Shown in pieces: positions 41,544 through 47,520 of a DNA stretch of 47,520 bases. Each line of letters opens with the position of its first letter. Position 1 is the stretch's first letter. The position numbers and the translations under genes were made by a program. The notes under the pieces were generated by a model, which made no database searches, was not told the DNA's origin, and saw only the letters and a list, made by a program, of their open reading frames with translations. Origin of the DNA: Clostridiales bacterium (GTDB taxonomy: Bacteria; Bacillota; Clostridia; Oscillospirales; Oscillospiraceae); assembly GCA_004556965.1 (NCBI GenBank), contig SFFE01000018.1, positions 1 through 47,520 of the forward strand, written 5' to 3'.

Positions 41544-42881
41544 ATGAGGATCAAGCGTATTACTATAGGCAACTTTAAGAATCTTGCAGAAACAACCTTG
41601 GATTTAACGCGTATGATTGCTCTGGTATCAACAAATAACTACGGAAAATCCAACTTGCTGGAAGCTATTCGTTTTGGCTTTGACTTCATTTCTGCATCGC
41701 CTAAAGAAAGAAATATAATGATGAGATGGAGACGAGGCATTCCCTTGTCACATGAACTTGCGGGGAAGGAATATAAATTTGTCGTTGAATTTGATGATCC
41801 GGAGTTAGAGCAGTACAGGTTTGTCAGATATGGTTTTAGTTTTACATGGTATAATGACCAAGAGACAGGCGCAGTTATTACCGACGAACAAATTGAGATG
41901 CGCGCAACGGAAAGCGTGCGGTATACTGCGTATTTAAAACGAGATAAGGGACAATACAGAGCGGGTAAAACAAAAACTGGATTCAGGAAAATTGCGCTGA
42001 CAGAAGATGTTTTGGCAGTTGATATTATTTCGTCTTTTGATGATGTCGAAATAACCTCTGTAATTCGTAAGATTAAAAAATTGGGTTATCGGATGTGCAA
42101 TACCTTGGAGCTTGATAGATCCTTCAGACCGAATCCGATTGAATTTGAATTTGATGCGAAATCTGCACTAGCATTTGATGATGACGATATTCCTAGAGCG
42201 CTCAGTGTTCTTAGCAAGGAAAGACCCGAACAGTTCAACCTCTTTATAGAGACAATATATGATTTGTTCCCGGAATTTGAGCAGGTTGAATTGAGCGCAT
42301 ACTCATTAAAGGGGAAATCACAAGCCTTTAAGGCATATGTAGTTGCTTCCTCAGAGGATGAAGTTGTTGAGGCGGCCCCAGAGGAACTCCCATACCATGT
42401 TAAAGATGAGCTGTACAGATTAATTATTCGAAGCAAATATTTAAATCAGCCTATTAGCATGGAACATATGTCTACCGGCACAAAGCGCGTTTTTTGGTTG
42501 ATTGCCAATGCTGTATTTGGTGGGAGCTACCATACAAATATACTCGGTGTAGATGAAATCGAGACTAGTATTCATCCGAAGATGATTCGTCGGTTGCTGG
42601 AAGCCCTATCAGATATTCTCGAAGAAACTTCAATGATTGTTACCAGCCATTCGCCCTATTTGATTCAGTATCTTAAACCAGAGTCAATTTATGTTGGTGT
42701 TCCTAATGATTCGGGTGTTGCAACATTTAGAAGGATTCATCCATCAAAGGTTAAGAATCTAATTTCTACAACACGCGAATTGGAAACCTCGGTTGGTGAG
42801 TATTTATTTGAATTGATGTCTGGAGATGAGGACTCGGCAGCTATTCTTTCTGCATATTTGGAGGATAGCTGCAATGAGTAA
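41544..42881 (+). CDS. AAA15/OLD-like ATPase, probable phage-defence sensor
   Basis: A 445-residue ABC/SMC-type ATPase. It opens with MRIKRITIGNFKNLAETTLD and a Walker A STNNYGKSN (about 29-37; the usual first Gly is Ser here). An insert with coil and beta segments follows. Signature MEHMSTGTKR lies near 307, Walker B ILGVDEIETSIHP near 332 and the switch His in TSHSPY near 366. This layout is that of AAA15/OLD ATPases used in PARIS (AriA), RloA-like and Gabija-related systems. The DNA is AT-rich against its GC-rich surroundings, a sign of transfer. It overlaps the next gene by eight bases. Confidence 0.85.
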   Translation: MRIKRITIGNFKNLAETTLDLTRMIALVSTNNYGKSNLLEAIRFGFDFISASPKERNIMMRWRRGIPLSHELAGKEYKFVVEFDDPELEQYRFVRYGFSFTWYNDQETGAVITDEQIEMRATESVRYTAYLKRDKGQYRAGKTKTGFRKIALTEDVLAVDIISSFDDVEITSVIRKIKKLGYRMCNTLELDRSFRPNPIEFEFDAKSALAFDDDDIPRALSVLSKERPEQFNLFIETIYDLFPEFEQVELSAYSLKGKSQAFKAYVVASSEDEVVEAAPEELPYHVKDELYRLIIRSKYLNQPISMEHMSTGTKRVFWLIANAVFGGSYHTNILGVDEIETSIHPKMIRRLLEALSDILEETSMIVTSHSPYLIQYLKPESIYVGVPNDSGVATFRRIHPSKVKNLISTTRELETSVGEYLFELMSGDEDSAAILSAYLEDSCNE

Positions 42882-43557
42882 CAAATACGAAGAAGGCATT
42901 GCCTTTATCCTAGAGGGGGATACTGAAAAGGAATTTTATCTGTCATTATTGGAGTTTCTTTGTAAAAAGCACGGTGGTATTCTTGAACGGCAGCTTGATT
43001 GTGGTAATAGCCCGGATATCATTTATTCACTGAGAACGCCCAAGCGTTCTCTGCTACTTAAGTTTAACACAGTAAATACCGTTACCCAAATGCCACATTC
43101 CAGCCGCTGGTTCATTACTCAGTGTAAAGATAAGCATAAAGATGTGGGTTCGTGGACCGTATTTCTGTGTTATGATTTGGACAATTACAAAAATGATATC
43201 ACTAAATTCTACGAGGGTGATTGGGCGAATCTGCGTACATCTTTAAAAAAGAAAGCAAAAGCTGTTCATGATATAGCGGCTGCGGCAGATATTGAGGATA
43301 TCATTCTATCCGACATTGATGGAGTATCCTGTTTCTTGGGAAGCTCGTCCGCAATGGCGATCCCCACTGGAAGCAAAGGAAAAGCGAAATTAAAAAAATT
43401 GTTCCGTCAGGTTGGCAAAACTTATCATGAGGGAAAGCGTGCGCGTGCGCTTATTGATTCCCTCGATATGCAGAAGATTATTGATACATCCTCGGCTCCG
43501 CTTGCCGTAATAGAAAATATTTTATTTGAGTTGGAATTTTTGAGCGCAAAAAGTTGA
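42874..43557 (+). CDS. TOPRIM-like effector paired with the ATPase
   Basis: A 227-residue protein. Near the N-terminus FILEGDTEKEFYLSLLEF places an acidic residue in a TOPRIM-like first motif. FLCYDLDNYKND (about 96-107) gives the D-x-D motif. The middle has DIDGVSCFLG and a Lys-rich stretch, as in RloB/DUF4435-like proteins. It starts inside the last codons of the ATPase gene with GGAGG upstream, so expression is coupled. By analogy with AriB or RloB it may be a nuclease or toxin released by the ATPase; the exact family is uncertain. Confidence 0.72.
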   Translation: MSNKYEEGIAFILEGDTEKEFYLSLLEFLCKKHGGILERQLDCGNSPDIIYSLRTPKRSLLLKFNTVNTVTQMPHSSRWFITQCKDKHKDVGSWTVFLCYDLDNYKNDITKFYEGDWANLRTSLKKKAKAVHDIAAAADIEDIILSDIDGVSCFLGSSSAMAIPTGSKGKAKLKKLFRQVGKTYHEGKRARALIDSLDMQKIIDTSSAPLAVIENILFELEFLSAKS

Positions 43558-43710
43558 ACTCGTTTGTAAAAGTAGCGCAATTATCGTACTCATAAAAAAT
43601 GAGTTGCAACAAATGATTAAGTTGTACTTAGCTTCGCTTTAAAGAATGCAATAATGTTTCTATATTGAGAACACAGAAAAGAAGCCTGTACAAGGAAGTA
43701 TACAAAAACA

Positions 43711-43765
43711 AAAAGCAGACCCAGGTCAGCAGGATTCTACCTGCCAGCCTGGGACTGTTTTTGTA
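43711..43765. terminator. Bidirectional terminator between defence pair and recombinases
   Basis: CAGACCCAGG (43716-43725) pairs with CCTGGGACTG (43748-43757), and inner GCAGG pairs with CCTGC. TTTTTG follows on the plus strand and TTTTTGTTTTTG on the minus strand. Apart from this, 43558-43770 shows no gene. Confidence 0.8.
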
Positions 43766-43770
43766 ATATT

Positions 43771-45268
43771 TCATAGCATTGTTACGATTTCCTTCCCGTC
43801 CTTAAACCGGAACACCACCCGTTCATCAGCGTGGACGGTGACATGGTCAACGGTGCCGTGCCAGAGTTTTTCGTCGAAGATCACGGGCAGTGTGTCCAAC
43901 TCACCCAGTTCAAACATCATGCCGCCGATGGTGATGGCGTCCGCTTTCATCTTGTCCCGCTGTTTTTGCAGTGCTGCCAGTTTGGATTCGGTTTCTTCAA
44001 AGCGGCTGCACAGTTCGGCGTGGGTGGTACGGTAGGTTTCTTCGGTCATAGTGTTGGCGGCGTTTTCTGCGATGCACAGGCGCAGCATCCCGGTGATGGT
44101 GGTCAATTCCTCTTCCAAAGCCTGAATATCCGCATCAATGAAGTCCGTGTCCGTGAGCATCCGCTGGGCATAGCGGAGCTGATTTGTGTTCTCCCTTGAA
44201 TTTGCCGTTGCATTGCCAAATGACACGGCGGTAGCGGTCGGTGGAGTGCCAGGTCTTTGCTCCGAAAATATCGCCGCAGTCGGCGCAGATGATCTTCCTG
44301 GAGAAGGGGCTGGTCTGATGGTGCCGGTTGCGGCTGTTTTTGCGCCGTTCCATCTCCACCTGAACCTGCTCCCATTCCCAAGGCTCGATGATGGCGGGAT
44401 GGCTGTCCTCCACATAGTACTGGGGAACCTCCCCCTCGTTGATCTTGGTTTTCTTGGTGAGGAAATCCACCGTGAAAGACTTCTGAAGCAGAGCAGAACC
44501 CTTGTACTTTTCGTTCCGCAGGATGCTCTCCACGGTGGCCCTCTGCCAAACGGTCTTCTTACCGGGGGTGGGAATCCCCTCCTCCGTCAGCATGGCAGCG
44601 ATGGCGTTGGTGGATTTTCCCTGTAGGAACTCGCGGTAGATGCGTTTGACGATCTCCGCTTCCTCTGGGACGATCTCCGGTAACCCGTCGGCACCTTTGC
44701 GGTAGCCCAGAAACTGGCCGTAAGGGATGCTGACCTTACCGTCAGAGAACCGTTTCCGCTGTCCCCAGGTGACATTTTCGGAGATGCTGCGGCTCTCCTC
44801 CTGAGCCAGACTGGACATGATGGTGATGAGCAGTTCGCCCTTGGAGTCGAAGGTCATGATGTTTTCTTTCTGGAAAAAGCACTCACAGCCGGCTTCCTTC
44901 AGCTTGCGGATGGTGGTCAGGCTGTCCACGGTGTTTCTCGCGAAGCGGCTTACACTCTTGGTCACAATCAGGTCGATTTTTCCGGCAAGGGCATCCCGGA
45001 TCATGCGGTTGAAGCCGTCCCGGCGCTTGGTGTTGACGGCGCTGATGCCCTCGTCGGTGTAGACCTCCACGAAGTCCCAGTCGGGGTTCTTCTGAATGAA
45101 CCTGGTGTAGTAATCCACCTGGGCCTCATAGGAGGTGAGCTGTTCTTCGCTGTCCGTGGAGACACGGGCGTAAGCGGCTACCCGGCGGCGAACCCGCTCC
45201 TTGGTGGGTGTTTTGGTATGGATATTCAGTGTGGCGGGGATGACGGTGACATTTTTAGCTTTCGACAT
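43771..45268 (-). pseudogene. Large serine recombinase, broken near its C-terminal third
   Basis: From the start at 45268 the catalytic domain is intact (RRRVAAYARVSTDSEEQ with the nucleophilic Ser, YTDEGISAVNTKRRDGFNRM and VTKSVSRFARNTVDSL). The recombinase domain and zinc ribbon (CADCGDIFGA, IWQCNGKFKGE) follow. Near 44195 the frame changes: the coiled-coil tail (RMLTDTDFIDADIQALEEE to DGKEIVTML) continues in another frame, and about 25 residues normally found between are missing. A small deletion plus frameshift is likely, so the protein is probably inactive or truncated. It overlaps the second recombinase by 14 bases. Confidence 0.8.
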
Positions 45269-46532
45269 GGCACTGCTTCCTTTCCCGTGTTTTCTCTCCG
45301 GCGGCCCGACGCATTTCCGCTGTCCAACTCTCGGCACGGGAGCGGTCCTGCCACCGCTTCACGGCGTTGGTTCCGTCCTTGAGGGTGAACTCCAGAAGAT
45401 TATCGTTGTGGGCTGTAATCGCCGTTATTTCGCCCGTATGCCCAACTTGGGCGGCGGTCTGCATCAGCTTTTCCTCCGGAATGGCTTTGGAGGGACAGTA
45501 GGATTTGCCGTAGGAATTGTAGGTGGAGCAGATCCAGACCGGCCCCGTGGCGGTGGTTTTGCGGCGGTAGTGCTTGCCGCAAATGGCGCAGGTAATAAGC
45601 CCTGTAAAGGGGGAGGTTTGTTGTGGCTTGGTGGGGGCATACTTCTCTTTTCTCCGTTGGATCTCCGCCTGGACGGCATTGAAAGTATCCAGCGGGATGA
45701 TGGCTTCGTGGGTGTCCGAAGCGTGATACCGGGGCAGTTCACCCTGGTTTTTCCGGGTGACTTTGGTCAGATGATTCTCCCGGAATTTGGTCTGAAGCAG
45801 GAGATTCCCGGTATAGGCATAGTTGCGGAGAATTCGTTCCACGGCACTCTTGTGGAACACACAGCCGCTTTGGGTGGCGTATCCGCTTTCGTTCAGCCGT
45901 TTGGCGATGGCGGTGACACCCTTTCCAGCCAGGTAGTCATCGAAGATGCTTCTGACGATCTCCGCTTCTTCCGGGACAATGGCCAGCTTCCCGTTCTCCC
46001 GGCGGTAGCCCAGCATGAAGAATCGCCAGGGGATGCCTTCTTCAAAGTTCCGTTTCACCCTCCACTTCTGGTTTTCGCTGGCGGAGAGACTTTCCTCCTG
46101 GGCATAGCTTGCCAGAATGGAAAGCATCAACTCTCCGTCAGCGGTGGCGGTGTCGATGGACTGTTCTTCAAAATAAACGCTGATGCCCAGTTCTTTCAGC
46201 TCCCGTACCGTTTCCAGAAGGGTCACGGTATTCCGGGAAAAGCGGGATATGGACTTGGTGATGATGTGATCGATCTTTCCGGAACGGCAGTCGGTGAGCA
46301 TCCGCTGGAAGTTCTCCCGGCTGTCTCTGGTGCCGGTCTTGGCTTCGTCGGCGTAAACGCCCACATACTCCCAGCCGTGATGGTGGCGGATGTAGGTGCT
46401 GTAATGATCCACCTGGGCCGCCAGGGAGTGGAGCATGGCGTCCTTGCCGCTGGACACTCTGGCGTATGCCGCCACCCGGAGGGGTTTGGGCATACGGGGT
46501 GCAAATTGGATTTGTTCTACGGTTCTTGACAT
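45255..46532 (-). CDS. Large serine recombinase (resolvase/invertase family)
   Basis: A 425-residue recombinase. It has PLRVAAYARVSSGKDAMLHSL with the catalytic Ser, VYADEAKTGTRDSRENFQRM, ITKSISRFSRNTVTLLE and YAQEESLSASENQKWR. A recombinase domain (FMLGYRRENGKLAIVPEEAEIVRSIF) and a zinc ribbon (ITCAICGKHYRRK, WICSTYNSYGKSYC) follow. AAAGGAGG lies five bases before the ATG. Such pairs or triplets of serine recombinases integrate and excise clostridial elements. No attachment core is visible. Confidence 0.92.
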   Translation of the reverse strand: MSRTVEQIQFAPRMPKPLRVAAYARVSSGKDAMLHSLAAQVDHYSTYIRHHHGWEYVGVYADEAKTGTRDSRENFQRMLTDCRSGKIDHIITKSISRFSRNTVTLLETVRELKELGISVYFEEQSIDTATADGELMLSILASYAQEESLSASENQKWRVKRNFEEGIPWRFFMLGYRRENGKLAIVPEEAEIVRSIFDDYLAGKGVTAIAKRLNESGYATQSGCVFHKSAVERILRNYAYTGNLLLQTKFRENHLTKVTRKNQGELPRYHASDTHEAIIPLDTFNAVQAEIQRRKEKYAPTKPQQTSPFTGLITCAICGKHYRRKTTATGPVWICSTYNSYGKSYCPSKAIPEEKLMQTAAQVGHTGEITAITAHNDNLLEFTLKDGTNAVKRWQDRSRAESWTAEMRRAAGEKTRERKQCHVES

Positions 46533-46615
46533 GGTATCCTCCTTTGTATCAAGTATCGTCAGCTACATATATCGCTCGTTTCGGGGGATATAGCAAGTCC
46601 ATATAGTGACGAATT

Positions 46616-46810
46616 TCAAATGAATATACTGTCCCGTTTCAGGCCGGTTTTCATGGCAAGAACGGCGTTTGCCCGGTCACGGGCGTGGGCATCCAGTTCT
46701 CCCTGCCGGCAGAGATTATCCAGCATTGCGCAGAGTATCCGATACCGAATGAGATCTTCTTGCGTCGGCGTAACAGGGACGGGAGCAGTATTTACGTTTT
46801 CGGTTTCCAT
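46616..46810 (-). CDS. Small SHOCT-like protein of the mobile element
   Basis: A 64-residue protein (METENVNTAPVPVTPTQEDL onward). Its C-terminal YRILCAMLDNLCRQGELDAHARDRANAVLA segment resembles short SHOCT-type helices, which occur beside serine recombinases in clostridial elements. AAAGGAG lies about 11 bases upstream. Its start overlaps the end of the preceding gene by about 95 bases. Function unknown. Confidence 0.6.
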   Translation of the reverse strand: METENVNTAPVPVTPTQEDLIRYRILCAMLDNLCRQGELDAHARDRANAVLAMKTGLKRDSIFI

Positions 46811-47123
46811 AGCTGATAAACTCCTTTCCGCAGTATTCGCAGGTCAGATGGTAATAGGCTTTCCACTGCACCTTCTCCGGGTGGGTGTTCCACCAGGCGT
46901 TCCGGCACTTATCGGAGCAGAAGTATTTGGCCTTTCTGCCCTTCACCTGGAGAATGGGCTTTCCGCACTGGCGGCATTCGACCCGGACAGCATCTTCCGG
47001 CGGGTGACGGCGGATGTAAGAACGAACGGTATTGACGGAGATCTGAAGGGTGAGCGCGATGTCCATGGCGGTCTTGCCACGGCTGCGCATGACATTCAGA
47101 ATTTCGATTTCGTGTTTGGTCAT
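46716..47123 (-). CDS. Helix-turn-helix plus zinc-finger protein (element-encoded, sigma-70-like)
   Basis: A 135-residue protein. The N-terminal MTKHEIEILNVMRSRGKTAMDIALTLQISVNTVRSYIRRHP is a helix-turn-helix like those of sigma-70 region 4. Two Cys pairs follow (CRQCGKP/CSDKC and CEYCGK/CSRPC), typical of small proteins often labelled sigma-70-like in integrative elements. GGGAGG lies seven bases before the ATG at 47123. It probably regulates the element or binds DNA with the recombinases. Confidence 0.8.
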   Translation of the reverse strand: MTKHEIEILNVMRSRGKTAMDIALTLQISVNTVRSYIRRHPPEDAVRVECRQCGKPILQVKGRKAKYFCSDKCRNAWWNTHPEKVQWKAYYHLTCEYCGKEFISYGNRKRKYCSRPCYADARRSHSVSDTLRNAG

Positions 47124-47165
47124 ATTGAAACCTCCCGGGTTTGATTTTGGGGTAATTCCCCTTTT

Positions 47166-47340
47166 GAATTTGCGATTTTGTGCGTGAGACCCCACGGCCG
47201 TTGTCCGGCTATGAAGGCACAGAGATTTGACCCGCCCCTGCCGGGCTATTCGCTCCAAAACTTATGCGAATTTGCGCATGAGGTTCTACGCCCGTTGCCC
47301 GGACAAGAAGCCCCGGAGATTATGACCGCCCCTCCCCGGC
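47166..47340. repeat. Imperfect direct repeat of about 75 bases
   Basis: Copies at about 47166-47245 and 47268-47340 share GAATTTGCG, a GCCCGTTGCCCGG block (GGCCGTTGTCCGG in the first) and a GAGATTATGACCGCCCCT block (GAGATTTGACCCGCCCCT in the first). The second copy runs into the end of the DUF3987-type gene. Confidence 0.5.
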
Positions 47341-47520
47341 GAAATCCTCCAGCACCGCCGGATTGGTCAGGTAAATCTCTGAGGGCTTTCTTCCCGCTCC
47401 GTGGGCGGATGGCAGCGGCTTGGCGGCAAGATAGCCGTATTCGCACAGCCGATCCAGCACAGGCTGCAGACTCTCGGCGGTCTTGAAACGGCGGCACAGC
47501 CGCATGGCATCCCGGCGGGA
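47320..47520 (-). CDS. C-terminal end of a DUF3987-type (YfjI-like) element protein
   Basis: About 66 C-terminal residues are present and the rest lies beyond 47520. The pattern MRLCRRFKTAESLQPVLDRL, then CEYGYLAAKP and GRKPSEIYLTNP is the usual winged-helix-like end of DUF3987 proteins, which in mobile elements are thought to act in replication or as primase/helicase-like factors. It is first of the leftward run leading to the recombinases. Confidence 0.7.
   Translation of the reverse strand, partial: SRRDAMRLCRRFKTAESLQPVLDRLCEYGYLAAKPLPSAHGAGRKPSEIYLTNPAVLEDFAGEGRS

Overview
The window looks like the chromosome of a GC-rich, anaerobic, endospore-forming Clostridia member, most likely Oscillospiraceae-like. 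This is inferred from strong AGGAGG-type ribosome binding sites, a gpr spore protease gene, serine-recombinase integrative DNA, electron-transfer-flavoprotein-coupled dehydrogenases and 2-hydroxyacyl-CoA dehydratase-like enzymes. No species can be named from the sequence alone.

Layout. (1) 1-12100 is a sigma-54 controlled energy island. rpoN and a sigma-54 enhancer-binding activator lie between two sigma-54 promoters that share an identical 15-base core. One promoter drives a leftward lactate/2-hydroxyacid dehydrogenase-Etf operon. The other drives a rightward CaiA-like acyl-CoA dehydrogenase, FixA/FixB-like Etf pair and two class III (CaiB/BaiF) CoA-transferases. A decayed crotonase-like remnant may follow. 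(2) 12570-16320 holds a TetR regulator and a 2-hydroxyacyl-CoA dehydratase-like pair ending in a 51-residue membrane protein; two matching 17-bp palindromes mark the likely operators. (3) 16560-20490 has an SGNH/MBOAT cell-envelope acylation pair, an EFR1-type flavodoxin-ferredoxin and a divergent TetR. (4) 20490-24914 is an agmatine deiminase operon in the order ptcA-aguD-aguA-arcC, with arcC broken by an internal deletion, followed by a YeiH-type permease. (5) 26340-33170 holds a second dehydratase-like pair with its own small membrane protein and a CxxC protein, then a large iron-sulfur/FAD oxidoreductase and an orphan hypA. (6) 33190-40760 is core chromosome: asnS, a lipid kinase, rpsT, gpr, two perfect parS sites, soj/parA, parB, serS, mscL and initiator tRNA-fMet. 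(7) 40770-47520 is an accessory island: an AT-rich AAA15 ATPase plus TOPRIM-like pair (probable phage defence), then tandem serine recombinases (one broken), small element genes and the end of a DUF3987-type gene.

How it fits together. The sigma-54 island pairs an oxidative branch (2-hydroxyacid dehydrogenase with Etf) with a reductive branch (CoA transfer and acyl-CoA reduction through Etf), as expected for a redox-balanced fermentation. The two dehydratase-like modules would fit chemically between CoA transfer and enoyl-CoA reduction, but neither has the usual activator ATPase in this window, and both carry a homologous small membrane protein. That arrangement is the best candidate here for an undescribed system. 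The two parS sites beside soj/parB suggest the right half lies near the replication origin.
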